Of a stretch of DNA of 64,000 nucleotides, positions 1 to 8,557 are shown one piece after another. Position numbers and translations under genes: made by a program. The DNA is from Streptomyces clavifer (lineage in GTDB: Bacteria; Actinomycetota; Actinomycetes; Streptomycetales; Streptomycetaceae), in NCBI GenBank assembly GCA_014651175.1, contig BMWJ01000001.1, positions 372,001-436,000 on the forward strand, in the 5' to 3' direction. The notes under the pieces were generated by a model, which saw nothing but the letters and a program-made list of their open reading frames with translations, ran no database searches and had not been told where the DNA came from. The first letter of the stretch is position 1. Each line of letters begins with the position of its first letter.

Positions 1-56
1 GTGCATTGATCGCGGAAATAGCTACACTCGGTCGTGATGATCGGAGGTGCCTATCA

Positions 57-1016
57 GTGGCGTATGTAAATCATGCCAATAGGTCCAAGCAGCCCAGCCT
101 CTCGCAGCTGCGCGCTTTCGCGGCCGTCGCGGAACATCTGCACTTCCGGGACGCGGCGGCATCTATCGGGATGAGTCAGCCCGCACTCTCCGGCGCCGTG
201 TCGGCACTGGAAGCGGCACTCGGTGTCCAACTCATCGAGCGTACGACGCGCAAGGTGCTGCTCTCGCCCGCGGGGGAGCGGCTCGCGGTGCGGACCAGGG
301 CGGTGCTGGAGGCGGTCGGCGAGCTGATGGAGGAGGCCGAGGCGGTGCGGGCGCCGTTCACCGGGGTGCTCCGGCTCGGGGTGATTCCCACGGTCGCGCC
401 GTACCTGCTGCCGACCGTGCTCAGGCTGGTCCACGAGCGCTACCCGGAGCTGGACCTCCAGGTGCACGAGGAGCAGACCTCCTCGCTGCTGGACGGCCTG
501 GCGGCGGGCCGGCTGGACCTGCTGCTGCTCGCCGTGCCGCTAGGCGTGCCGGGAGTCACCGAACTGCCCCTCTTCGACGAGGACTTCGTCCTGGTCATGG
601 AGCAGGAGCACGAGCTGGGCGGACGTACGGACATCCCGCGTGAGGCACTGCGGGGCCTGCCCCTGCTGCTGCTCGACGAGGGGCACTGCCTGCGTGACCA
701 GGCGCTGGACATCTGCCGCGAGGCGGGACGCACGGAGGGGGCGCCGGTGACGACGACCGCGGCCGGTCTCTCCACCCTGGTGCAGCTCGTCGCGGGCGGG
801 CTCGGGGTGACGTTGCTGCCGCGTACGGCGGTGACGGTGGAGACCGCGCGGAACGATGCGCTGACCACCGGGTACTTCGCCGAACCGGCGCCCTCGCGGC
901 GGGTGGCGCTCGCGGTGCGGACGGGAACGGCGCGGCACGCGGAGTTCGAGGAGTTCGCGGCGGCGCTGCGCGAGGCCATGGCGGCCCTTCCGGTGCGGGT
1001 GCCCGGAGAGGGGTGA
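57..1016 (+). CDS. oxyR: LysR-family peroxide sensor OxyR
   Basis: A 319-aa LysR-type regulator that should sense hydrogen peroxide and activate peroxide-defence genes. The winged-helix DNA-binding domain covers about residues 13-72 and a substrate-binding-like sensor domain follows. Two cysteines, C211 (in GHCLRDQ) and C220, lie nine residues apart, the same spacing and context as the redox pair C199/C208 of E. coli OxyR. GTG at 57 is chosen because GGAGG at 43-47 sits nine bases upstream; an in-frame ATG at 6 is possible but has no ribosome site in the window. In Streptomyces oxyR is usually divergent from ahpCD, which would lie just off the left edge. A hairpin overlaps its stop codon. Family and role are confident; the ahpC neighbour is inferred. 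Confidence 0.93.
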   Translation: MAYVNHANRSKQPSLSQLRAFAAVAEHLHFRDAAASIGMSQPALSGAVSALEAALGVQLIERTTRKVLLSPAGERLAVRTRAVLEAVGELMEEAEAVRAPFTGVLRLGVIPTVAPYLLPTVLRLVHERYPELDLQVHEEQTSSLLDGLAAGRLDLLLLAVPLGVPGVTELPLFDEDFVLVMEQEHELGGRTDIPREALRGLPLLLLDEGHCLRDQALDICREAGRTEGAPVTTTAAGLSTLVQLVAGGLGVTLLPRTAVTVETARNDALTTGYFAEPAPSRRVALAVRTGTARHAEFEEFAAALREAMAALPVRVPGEG

Positions 1017-1043
1017 GCGCGCCCCCCGACGCGCTCACCCCTC
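1008..1043. terminator. Bidirectional terminator between oxyR and the ABC permease
   Basis: A perfect 14-bp stem (GAGGGGTGAGCGCG at 1008-1021 against 1030-1043) with an 8-base C-rich loop. It includes the oxyR stop codon and lies immediately before the stop of the convergent permease gene, so it can end both transcripts. No T-tract follows, as is usual in Streptomyces. Confidence 0.8.
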
Positions 1044-1051
1044 CCGCCGCC

Positions 1052-3391
1052 TCACTCCGTGCGCAGCCCGTCCGGGCGCATCGCGCGCCACAGCAGGGGG
1101 AGCGAGAGCAGGGTCACGGCCACGACGAGGACCGCGCCCGCGCCCGCCATCGGCAGGAACAGCCACCACTGCGTCACGGTCTTGCCCATCATCCACGTCA
1201 GCACGGCACCGAGCCCGAGACCGCCCGCGGTCGCGGCCAGAAGGCCGACGGCCACCGGCACGGCGGTCTGCCAGAGCACCGACCAGCCGAGGGTGACGCG
1301 CCTGGTGCCGAAGGCGACCAGGACCGACAGCAGCCGCTTGCGCTCCCGGAGCTGTTCCAGCTGGGAGATCAGCATCGAGGCCGCGATCAGGATCAGCATC
1401 GCCACCGCGCCCAGCCGCAGGCCCGTCTGCACGCTGGCGTACTGGCGCTCGCGTTCCGTCGAGGCCAGGGTGGCGACCCGCATCCCCGGGTCTATCCGGG
1501 CGGCCGTGTTGCGTACGTACTCGGAGACGTCCTCCACGCCCTCGTCGACCTTGATCTGCGCGGTCGTCCGGGCGCTCGGCAGGGTGCGGGGGTCGATGGC
1601 CCCGACGGTGGTCATGATGCCCCGGCGCTCCTCGCCGAGCGGGTCGGGAGCGGCTGTCACCGTCCGGGTGTCCGCGGGCAGGATCCAGCGCACCGACTTC
1701 GCTCCCGGCAGCCAGTCGCGGGTGGGGTTGAGCTCGATCTCCTCGCCCTTGCGCGCCGTCTCGTCGATCCAGTCGCTCGCCTCCTTGTCGCCCCTGGGAT
1801 GGACGACGAAGGAGTCTCCCTCCTCACAGGAACCGATCTCGGCGAGTTCCTTCAGGGTGGCGCAATCGCCGACGCTGAGGGTGGTGGTGGGGGCGACCTC
1901 GTCCTTCCCGTACTTCCCCGGCCTGGTCACGTACGTCTCGACCGTGCCGATGACGGCCTCCACGCCCCTGGTGGACCGGAACGCCTCGATGGTCCGGGTG
2001 GCCGCGTCCCCACTCACCGTCTCGGAGAAGGTGTGGAACTGGGCGCGCGACGGGTCCTGCCCCGTGATCTGCTCGAATTCGTCGCCCACCGCCGCGAACA
2101 GCATCTGCAGGGCCACGGCGCCGGCCACCGCGACGGTGATGCCGCTCACCGCGCGGGACGCCGCCCCGCTGTTCAGCTGGAGGCGGCGGACGGCGAGCTG
2201 CCAGGGCAGCGGGCCCCCGTGCAGCCTGTCCACGCACGCCCCGACCAGCCAGGGCAGCAGCAGTGCCAGCCCGACCAGGACCAGTACGGCGCCGACCGCG
2301 ATGGGATAGGGGTCGACCGGTGTGAATTCGTCGACCCTGCCCGTCAGGACCAGTACCGCCAGTCCCACGACCGGCATCGGCAGCCGCCACCACAGCCGGC
2401 GCCGGTGGCTTCCGCCGCCGCGTACGACGCCCAGCGGCTCGACGACCACGGCCCGCATGGCGACCAGGGTGACGAGCACCGCGGCCGAGGGAACTCCGAC
2501 GCCGATCAGCGTCGCCGGCCAGACCGAGGGGGTCAGGTCGGAGGGGAAGGCGCTGTGGCCCCACACCTCGACGCGGCCGACGAACCTGCGGCCCACGAGG
2601 AAGAGGACCGCTCCGGTCAGCAGCCCGAGCACGGAACCGAACAGCGCCTCACCGGCCGCGATCCTGCGGGTCGTCCGGATGTCCGCACCGACCAGGCGAA
2701 GCGCGGCGAGCCGGCGGTCGCGCCGGTCGCCGCCGAACCGTACGGCGGTGGCGATGAAGATCGCGACGGGTGCCAGCAGCACGACGCAGATCAGGATGAC
2801 GAGGACGACCAGGACGGGCTGCAGCGGCTCACCCCCGCGTTCGTCCCCGTACCCGGCCAGCCGGTGACCGCCGGTGGCGGGAGTCAGCGAGTCGCTGCCC
2901 GCGTAGAAGTACAGCTCACCCGGGGAACGGAGTCCCGCGTCGGCGATCGTCGAGGTGACCCGGTAGGGCAGCCGCTCCCTGAGGAGCGCGCCCTCGGACG
3001 AGGCCAGCAGGTCCCGGAGGGCGGGGGAGGCCGCCATCTCCCCGGATTCGGGGAAGGCCGCGACCCCGGGAGGGAGGACCGGGCGGGCACCCTCGGCGCG
3101 CATCAGGAAGCCTTCGACGGCGAGGCCGCGGTACTCGGTCGCCGCACTGACCCGCAGAACCGTGCTGTCCGACTTCGGGACGTCCTCCGTGGCGCGCGAC
3201 ACGGGGGCCTCCTTGCGGGCCCGGTCGCGCTCCGAACGCTGGTCCAGCAGATGCGGCACGGAGGAGGCGACCAGCAGCATCGCCACACCCAGCCCGACGC
3301 CGACAGCGGTGAGCGCGGTCCGAGCCCAGCCCTCACGCCCGCCCGCGGCGGCGAAGCGCATGCCGATACCGAGGTCGCGGAGCCAGGTCAT
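1052..3391 (-). CDS. FtsX-type ABC transporter permease
   Basis: A 779-aa integral membrane protein of the FtsX/MacB permease type. An N-terminal helix (about residues 18-38) is followed by a large extracytoplasmic region, a first FtsX helix bundle near 220-360, a second extracytoplasmic region, and a C-terminal FtsX bundle from about 660 with helices such as LGAVAMLILIAASMLIS. Such permeases do not import nutrients; they export lipids or peptides, or transmit mechanical force to the envelope. ATG at 3391 overlaps the stop of the upstream ATPase gene as ATGA, so translation is coupled. The PadR gene upstream in the same operon suggests substrate-responsive repression, as in drug or peptide exporters. 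The substrate is unknown. Confidence 0.88.
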   Translation of the reverse strand: MTWLRDLGIGMRFAAAGGREGWARTALTAVGVGLGVAMLLVASSVPHLLDQRSERDRARKEAPVSRATEDVPKSDSTVLRVSAATEYRGLAVEGFLMRAEGARPVLPPGVAAFPESGEMAASPALRDLLASSEGALLRERLPYRVTSTIADAGLRSPGELYFYAGSDSLTPATGGHRLAGYGDERGGEPLQPVLVVLVILICVVLLAPVAIFIATAVRFGGDRRDRRLAALRLVGADIRTTRRIAAGEALFGSVLGLLTGAVLFLVGRRFVGRVEVWGHSAFPSDLTPSVWPATLIGVGVPSAAVLVTLVAMRAVVVEPLGVVRGGGSHRRRLWWRLPMPVVGLAVLVLTGRVDEFTPVDPYPIAVGAVLVLVGLALLLPWLVGACVDRLHGGPLPWQLAVRRLQLNSGAASRAVSGITVAVAGAVALQMLFAAVGDEFEQITGQDPSRAQFHTFSETVSGDAATRTIEAFRSTRGVEAVIGTVETYVTRPGKYGKDEVAPTTTLSVGDCATLKELAEIGSCEEGDSFVVHPRGDKEASDWIDETARKGEEIELNPTRDWLPGAKSVRWILPADTRTVTAAPDPLGEERRGIMTTVGAIDPRTLPSARTTAQIKVDEGVEDVSEYVRNTAARIDPGMRVATLASTERERQYASVQTGLRLGAVAMLILIAASMLISQLEQLRERKRLLSVLVAFGTRRVTLGWSVLWQTAVPVAVGLLAATAGGLGLGAVLTWMMGKTVTQWWLFLPMAGAGAVLVVAVTLLSLPLLWRAMRPDGLRTE

Positions 3392-4074
3392 ACGGCGAAC
3401 TCCGGATCCCGGACGCGTCCGTCGCGTACGACGATGTCGCGGTCGGAGTACGCGGCCACCCGCGCCTCGTGCGTCACGAGCACGACGGCCGTGCCGGCCG
3501 ACCGGGCGGACTCGGTGAGCAGCTCCATGACCCGCTCGCCGTTGAGGGAGTCCAGCGCACCCGTGGGCTCGTCCGCGAAGACCACCTTGGGCGACGCGAC
3601 CAGGGCGCGTGCCACGGCGACCCGCTGGCCCTGCCCGCCGGAGACCTCGCCGGGGCGCTTGGCGGCGGTGTCGTCGACCTCCAGCCGCTCCAGCCACTCC
3701 AGGGCGGTGCGCGCGGCCTGCTTGCGCTTGACGCCGTTCAGCCGGAGAGGCAGTGCGACGTTCTCCAGGCAGGTCAGTTCGGGAACGAGCTGGCCGAACT
3801 GGAACACGAAGCCGAAATCGCCGCGTCGCAGGGAGCTGCGCTCGGCGTCGGACATCCCGGACAGGTCGCGGCCCGCGTACGTGAGGGTGCCCGAGTCGGG
3901 GACGACGATCCCCGCGAGGCAGTGCAGCAGCGTCGACTTGCCCGAGCCGGAGGGTCCCAGCACGGCGACGACCTCGCCCGGATGGACGGAGAACGAGGCG
4001 CCGTCGAGCGCGGGCGTTGAGCCGTAGGCCTTGCGCAGGTCGTGGGCGGCGAGCAGGGAGCCGGCCGGGGTCAC
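3388..4074 (-). CDS. ABC transporter ATP-binding protein (MacB/LolD type)
   Basis: The 228-aa nucleotide-binding subunit of the adjacent FtsX-type exporter. Walker A GPSGSGKST lies near residues 40-48, the Q-loop region FQFGQLVPELT near 92, the ABC signature SGGQGQRV (the usual LSGGQQQR class) near 145, Walker B VVFADEPTGALDS near 165 and the H-loop in LVTHE near 200. Its GTG start overlaps the PadR stop (GTGA) and its stop overlaps the permease start (ATGA), so padR, ATPase and permease form one tightly coupled operon read leftward. Confidence 0.93.
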   Translation of the reverse strand: MTPAGSLLAAHDLRKAYGSTPALDGASFSVHPGEVVAVLGPSGSGKSTLLHCLAGIVVPDSGTLTYAGRDLSGMSDAERSSLRRGDFGFVFQFGQLVPELTCLENVALPLRLNGVKRKQAARTALEWLERLEVDDTAAKRPGEVSGGQGQRVAVARALVASPKVVFADEPTGALDSLNGERVMELLTESARSAGTAVVLVTHEARVAAYSDRDIVVRDGRVRDPEFAV

Positions 4075-4595
4075 GGGGCGATCACCTCGGCGAGCTGGTC
4101 GAGGCGCGCGCCGGTCAGTTCCAGCCAGCGCAGGTCGGCTTCGAGGTGGAACAGCGCGTAGTCGCAGATGAGCTGGTCGGCGAGGTCGCCCTTGCGTTTG
4201 CGGTCGGTGAGGACGCGCATGAGCCGCAGGTGCTCGGAGCGCTGCGCGTCCAGCAGACCGGAGGCGCTGCGCCCGGTGAGCAGGGCCAGGACGACCTTGG
4301 CGTAGAGCGTCGACTGGAGGTACGGCTCGGGCTTCTCCGGCCGGCTCAGCCAGGCGCCGACATCGGTGATCCCGGCATCGGTGATGGCGTAGCGCTTGCG
4401 CTCGGGGCCGCCGTCCGACTCCACCCCGTCGACCTCGACGAGGCCGTTCTTCAGCAGCCGGGACATGGTCGCGTAGACCTGCCCGTAGTGCAGGGGCCGG
4501 TCGTGACCGAACTTCTCGTCGAAGGTGCGCTTGAGGTCGTAGCCGTGGCGGGGGCCGGACTCGAGGAGCCCGAGGAGGGTGTGACCGATTGACAT
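4071..4595 (-). CDS. PadR-family transcriptional repressor
   Basis: A 174-aa PadR-like regulator. The winged helix covers about residues 1-85, with the typical N-terminus SIGHTLLGLLESGPRHGYDLKR-like and the recognition segment around LHYGQVYATMSRLLKNGLV. A C-terminal helical dimerisation domain (about 95-174) follows. PadR proteins usually repress a neighbouring exporter operon until a ligand binds, and this is the first gene of the padR-ABC operon, so autorepression is likely. ATG at 4595 begins the conserved domain; two extra upstream codons are possible. A repeated GTATAC motif lies just upstream. Confidence 0.9.
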   Translation of the reverse strand: MSIGHTLLGLLESGPRHGYDLKRTFDEKFGHDRPLHYGQVYATMSRLLKNGLVEVDGVESDGGPERKRYAITDAGITDVGAWLSRPEKPEPYLQSTLYAKVVLALLTGRSASGLLDAQRSEHLRLMRVLTDRKRKGDLADQLICDYALFHLEADLRWLELTGARLDQLAEVIAP

Positions 4596-4613
4596 GCGGC
4601 GCACTCTACATGT

Positions 4614-4635
4614 CGTGTATACCTCGCGTGTATAC
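4614..4635. promoter_or_regulatory. Candidate PadR operator (two CGTGTATAC repeats)
   Basis: The 9-bp sequence CGTGTATAC occurs twice (4614-4622 and 4627-4635), 13 bp apart. Each copy contains the self-complementary hexamer GTATAC. The pair lies 19-40 bp upstream of the padR start codon, where an autoregulatory operator and the -10 region would be expected. Function is inferred from position only. Confidence 0.45.
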
Positions 4636-4734
4636 GGGCCACTCCAGGCCGGTCGGGTGGTGCGGCCCGCCCCTCGAGCCCGTCCGGCGACCGGGGGCCG
4701 GGGGCTCGGGGGCGGAGCCGCCGGGCCCCCGGCC

Positions 4735-5019
4735 TCACCCCTCGGTACCGGGCTCCGCGTCCGACTCGTCAAAGGGTGTGGGCTCCGGCCCGGACGCCGG
4801 CTTCGGCGGCCGCCCCCGCCGAGGGATCGGCCCCGCACCCCCCGGCAGCCGCCCCGCCTCCGCCAGCGCCCGCCGCAGCAGGAACTCGATCTGCGCGTTC
4901 GCGCTGCGCAGTTCGTCCGAGGCCCAGCGGGCCAGCGCGTCGTGCACCGAGGGATCCAGCCGCAGCAGCATCTGCTTGCGCCGCGGCCGCCCGGCAGGGG
5001 TGGAGGCGTCGTCCGTCAC
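4735..5019 (-). CDS. Small ribbon-helix-helix (Arc-type) protein
   Basis: A 94-aa protein whose first half (about residues 14-55, KQMLLRLDPSVHDALARWASDELRSANAQIEFLLRRAL) has the beta-strand plus two-helix pattern of Arc/MetJ ribbon-helix-helix DNA-binding proteins. The rest is a proline-rich basic tail. Its GTG start overlaps the stop of the SPFH gene (GTGA), so the two are translationally coupled. It is a likely transcription factor or accessory protein of the SPFH gene; the target is unknown. Confidence 0.8.
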   Translation of the reverse strand: MTDDASTPAGRPRRKQMLLRLDPSVHDALARWASDELRSANAQIEFLLRRALAEAGRLPGGAGPIPRRGRPPKPASGPEPTPFDESDAEPGTEG

Positions 5020-5987
5020 TGGTAGAGCGTGCCCGTGTTCAGGACCGGCTGCGCCGCCCGGTCACCGCACAGCACCACCATCAGGTTGCTGACCATCGCC
5101 GCCTTGCGCTCGGCGTCGAGCTCGACGATGTCCTGCTCGGCGATGCGGGTCAGCGCCATCTCGACCATGCCCACCGCGCCCTCGACGATCTGCTGGCGGG
5201 CCGCGACGACGGCGCCCGCCTGCTGCCGCTGGAGCATCGCCGAGGCGATCTCGGGGGCGTACGCCAGGTGGCTGAAGCGCGACTCGATGATCAGCACGCC
5301 CGCCGCCTGGACCCGTGCGGTGAGCTCGACGGCGAGCTTCTCGGTGATCTCCTCGGCGTTGCCGCGCAGCGAGAGCCCGCCCTCCTCGTGGGCGTCGTAC
5401 GGGTACTCGATCGCGATGTGCCGGACGGCCGCCTCGGTCTGGGTGGCGACGAACTCCAGGAAGTCGTCGACCTCGAAGAGCGCCTGTGCGGTGTCCTCGA
5501 CCTTCCAGACGACGATCGCGGCGAGCTCGATCGGGTTGCCGTACGCGTCGTTGACCTTCAGGACCGCCGTCTCGTGGTTGCGGACCCGGGTGGAGATCTT
5601 GCGGCTGGAGGTCAGCGGGTTGATCCAGCGCAGGCCGTCCGCGCGGATCGTGCCGACGTACCGGCCGAAGAGCTGGATGACCCGAGCCTCGCCCGGAGCG
5701 ACCATTTTCACACCGCTCATGCAGAAGAACGAGGCGACGGTGAGCAGCAGTCCGAGGATCAGGAGCGGGACGCCGACGCCGTTGTGCCCGTTGCCGCCGA
5801 GGACGCCGCCGCCGATGGCCAGGCCGATGCCGAGGAACACCCCGAGGACGGTCAGCAGCAGTCCGAAGCCGCCGGGGATGGAGTGCGCCGTCGTCTCCCT
5901 GACCTGGGGGGCGGGCATCTCGGGTGCGTCCGGAGTCAGGTCGGCGACGGGGTCGGTGGTGCCGGGACGGTCGTGCGGTGCGGTCAT
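5016..5987 (-). CDS. SPFH/Band 7 membrane protein
   Basis: A 323-aa stomatin/prohibitin/flotillin-like protein. Two N-terminal hydrophobic segments (about residues 37-62 and 66-85) anchor it in the membrane. The Band 7 domain follows (about 85-260), and a C-terminal alpha-helical region with [21 protein letters not shown] supports oligomerisation. Family members scaffold membrane microdomains or control membrane proteases; the role here is unknown. ATG at 5987 is chosen over one eight codons upstream because GGGGGA precedes it at normal spacing. It forms a two-gene unit with the downstream ribbon-helix-helix protein and is divergent from the penicillin-binding protein gene. Confidence 0.88.
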   Translation of the reverse strand: MTAPHDRPGTTDPVADLTPDAPEMPAPQVRETTAHSIPGGFGLLLTVLGVFLGIGLAIGGGVLGGNGHNGVGVPLLILGLLLTVASFFCMSGVKMVAPGEARVIQLFGRYVGTIRADGLRWINPLTSSRKISTRVRNHETAVLKVNDAYGNPIELAAIVVWKVEDTAQALFEVDDFLEFVATQTEAAVRHIAIEYPYDAHEEGGLSLRGNAEEITEKLAVELTARVQAAGVLIIESRFSHLAYAPEIASAMLQRQQAGAVVAARQQIVEGAVGMVEMALTRIAEQDIVELDAERKAAMVSNLMVVLCGDRAAQPVLNTGTLYQ

Positions 5988-6025
5988 GGGGTCCCCCGTC
6001 TCGTGCGGCACGGAGCCGCGCTATC

Positions 6026-6041
6026 AATGTGATTTCACATT
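6026..6041. promoter_or_regulatory. Perfect 16-bp palindrome upstream of the SPFH gene
   Basis: AATGTGATTTCACATT is a perfect inverted repeat with 7-bp arms and a 2-bp spacer. It lies 39 bp before the SPFH start codon in the divergent region with the PBP gene. The symmetry and AT-rich setting suggest a binding site for a dimeric repressor, possibly GntR-type. The GTG/CAC half-sites are four bases apart, not the six expected for Crp. Confidence 0.5.
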
Positions 6042-6210
6042 AACCGACTTCGCAACCTTGTGCACCCTTCGTGAGTCGGTTCCTTGGAGAGCGGGTGCTG
6101 ATTGTCACGTCCGGAAAAGACCGGATCGCTCGCCATTTGTCCGCAGCTTCGGTGTTAGCTGATTGATCTGACCGGAGCGGAACGAGCAGAGGAACAGGAG
6201 CACCACAGTC

Positions 6211-8436
6211 ATGGGGCGAGCGGATGCGCGACGGGCTCAGGGGCAGGAAGCGCGCCGGGCCGGGAGGGGCGGCATACGCGGACTCTTCACCTGGCGGAAG
6301 ATCCTGGGCACGTTCTTCGGGCTCTGCCTGCTGGTGATGGGCGCCTTCGTGGCGCTCTACATGTACGTCGACGTGCCCGCGGCCAACGCCCAGGCCGAGA
6401 AGCAGAGCAACGTATACAAGTACAGCGACGGCACACTCCTGGCCCGGACCGGCTCCGGCGTCAACCGCGAGATCGTGGACCTCGCCGTCGTTCCCAAGGG
6501 CGTCCAGCACGCCTTCGTCGCCGCCGAGAACAAGTCCTTCTACCGGGACCAGGGCGTCGACCTCAAGGGCACCGCGCGCGGCCTGCTCAACACGCTCTCG
6601 GGCAAGGGCAAGCAGGGCGGCTCCACGATCACCCAGCAGTACGTCAAGAACTACTACCTCACGCAGGACCAGACGGTCAGCCGCAAGCTCAAGGAACTGG
6701 TGATCTCGCTCAAGGTCGACCAGAGCACGAAGAAGGACGACATCCTCGCCGGATACCTGAACACCGTGTACTATGGACGCGGTGCGAGCGGCATCCAGGC
6801 GGCGGCACAGGCCTACTACGGGGTCGACGCCAAGGACCTCGACGTCTCCCAGGGCGCCTACCTCGCGGCCCTGCTCCAGGCCCCCAGCCAGTACGACTGG
6901 GCGGTCGCCTCGCCGACCGGCAAGAAGCTCGTCAAGGAGCGCTGGGGCTACACCCTGGACAACATGGTCGACGAGGGCTGGCTCGACGGGGCGGAACGCG
7001 GCAAGCTGACGTTCCCCGTCCCGAAGTCCCCCAAGGCCGCCCCCGGCATGGAGGGCCAGACGGGCTATCTCGTCGAGGCCGCCAACCAGGAGATGGCGCG
7101 GCAGGGCGTGACCGAGGAGATGCGCGAGGCCGGCGGCTGGACGGTCACCCTCAACATCGACAAGAAGCGGCAGAAGCAGCTGGAGAAGTCGGTCGACGAC
7201 CAGCTGGAGAACCAGCTCGACCGCAAGGGCAACAAGATCGACGCGACCGTCCAGGCCGGCGCCACCTCCGTCGACCCGAAGACGGGCAAGGTCGTCGCGC
7301 TCTACGGCGGCGTCGGTGCCACCGAGCACTGGATATCCAACGCCACCCGGCAGGACTACCAGCCCGCCTCCACCTTCAAGCCGCTGGTGCTCGCCTCCGC
7401 CCTGGAGAACGAGTCGGTGACCCGGAACGGCGACCTGATCGGCCTCGGCACGGTCTACGACGGAACGAGCAAGCGCCCCGTCGTGGGCAGCGACACCCCG
7501 TTCGCGCCGCAGAACGAGGACGACATCAGCTACGACAACCCGACCGTCCAGCGGGCGATGGACAAGTCGATCAACGCCGTCTTCGCGCAGATGGTCGTCG
7601 ACGTCACCCCGAGCGCCGTGAAGAAGACCGCGCTCGCCATGGGCGTACCCGACAAGAACTTCCCCGAGCGCCCCGCCATCACCCTGGGCACCATGAACGC
7701 CTCGACGTGGGACATGGCAGGGGTGTACGCCACCCTCGACAACCACGGCAAGAAGGTCACCCCGACCATCGTCAAGTCCGCGGAGCACCGCGACCGCGCC
7801 ATGGAGCCGGTCGACGGGATTGGCGGCCAGGTGATCAGCCGGAGCTCGGCGGACACCGTGACGCGCGCGCTCACCGAGGTCGTCGACATCGGCTCCGGCC
7901 GTGAGGCCAACACCTCGGCCTACGACGCGGCGGGCAAGACGGGTACGTCGGAGAACAACAAGGCGGCCTGGTTCGCGGCCTACACCCCTGAGCTCTCGAC
8001 GGTCGTGGCCCTGTACGGCGAGTCCACCAAGGAGGGCGGCGGACAGGTCACGCTGACCGGTACGGCCAACTCGGGCCGGGCCAACGGCGGCGGCTTCCCG
8101 GCGAAGATCTGGGCGGACTACACCCTCGGTGCCCTCGGTGGCGGCTCGAACGCCAGGTTCGACCTGGAGGGCGTGGAACGCGGGGAGACGGCGGTGACCG
8201 AGACCCCCTCGGCCACGCCGTCCGAGACGGAGACCCCGAGCCCGACGCCGTCCGAGGAGACCGCGACGCCGTCCGAGACGCCGAGCGAGACCCCGAGCGA
8301 GGAGACGACGACGAGCCGGCCGCCGAGCGAGTCGCCCTCGGTCACCCCGAGCGAGGACCCCACCGGGACGAAGGACCCCGAGGACGGGGAGCAGCCACCG
8401 GGCGAGCGGCCGGGATCCGGCATCCTGGACCAGTGA
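6211..8436 (+). CDS. Class A penicillin-binding protein (bifunctional peptidoglycan synthase)
   Basis: A 741-aa membrane-anchored enzyme that polymerises glycan strands and cross-links peptides. A cytoplasmic basic N-terminus is followed by one transmembrane helix (about residues 32-53). The GT51 transglycosylase domain (about 80-260) has catalytic E106 in AAENKSFYRD and the GGSTITQQYVKN motif. The transpeptidase domain has S387-T-F-K390, S453-I-N455 and K576-T-G578, so all three catalytic motifs are intact. A Thr/Ser/Pro/Glu-rich tail of about 90 residues with repeated TPSET-like units is probably extracellular and disordered. A weak GGAG precedes the ATG. A very strong hairpin terminates it. 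Confidence 0.95.
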   Translation: MGRADARRAQGQEARRAGRGGIRGLFTWRKILGTFFGLCLLVMGAFVALYMYVDVPAANAQAEKQSNVYKYSDGTLLARTGSGVNREIVDLAVVPKGVQHAFVAAENKSFYRDQGVDLKGTARGLLNTLSGKGKQGGSTITQQYVKNYYLTQDQTVSRKLKELVISLKVDQSTKKDDILAGYLNTVYYGRGASGIQAAAQAYYGVDAKDLDVSQGAYLAALLQAPSQYDWAVASPTGKKLVKERWGYTLDNMVDEGWLDGAERGKLTFPVPKSPKAAPGMEGQTGYLVEAANQEMARQGVTEEMREAGGWTVTLNIDKKRQKQLEKSVDDQLENQLDRKGNKIDATVQAGATSVDPKTGKVVALYGGVGATEHWISNATRQDYQPASTFKPLVLASALENESVTRNGDLIGLGTVYDGTSKRPVVGSDTPFAPQNEDDISYDNPTVQRAMDKSINAVFAQMVVDVTPSAVKKTALAMGVPDKNFPERPAITLGTMNASTWDMAGVYATLDNHGKKVTPTIVKSAEHRDRAMEPVDGIGGQVISRSSADTVTRALTEVVDIGSGREANTSAYDAAGKTGTSENNKAAWFAAYTPELSTVVALYGESTKEGGGQVTLTGTANSGRANGGGFPAKIWADYTLGALGGGSNARFDLEGVERGETAVTETPSATPSETETPSPTPSEETATPSETPSETPSEETTTSRPPSESPSVTPSEDPTGTKDPEDGEQPPGERPGSGILDQ

Positions 8437-8441
8437 GCAGA

Positions 8442-8482
8442 CGTGGGGGGGCGGTGCCGAGAAACGGCACCGCCCCCCCACG
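8442..8482. terminator. Strong hairpin terminator after the PBP gene
   Basis: An 18-bp perfect stem (8442-8459 against 8465-8482) with an AGAAA loop, starting five bases after the PBP stop codon. Its symmetry means it could also stop leftward transcripts from the opposite side. Confidence 0.88.
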
Positions 8483-8557
8483 CACGCTCCGGGGCGGGCA
8501 CGCTCACGCCGTCCAGCAGGTGGCACATCGTGAAACGGTCGGACGTGCGGCAAAGGT

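Noticed and set aside
1013-4027. 1004-codon open frame on the plus strand
   Set aside because: It lies opposite well-supported ABC permease and ATPase genes. Its composition (Gln, Arg, His and Gly-rich) is that of an antisense shadow in high-GC DNA.
6026-6041. Crp-type binding site before the SPFH gene
   Set aside because: The half-sites GTG and CAC are separated by four bases, not six; I keep it only as an unassigned palindrome.
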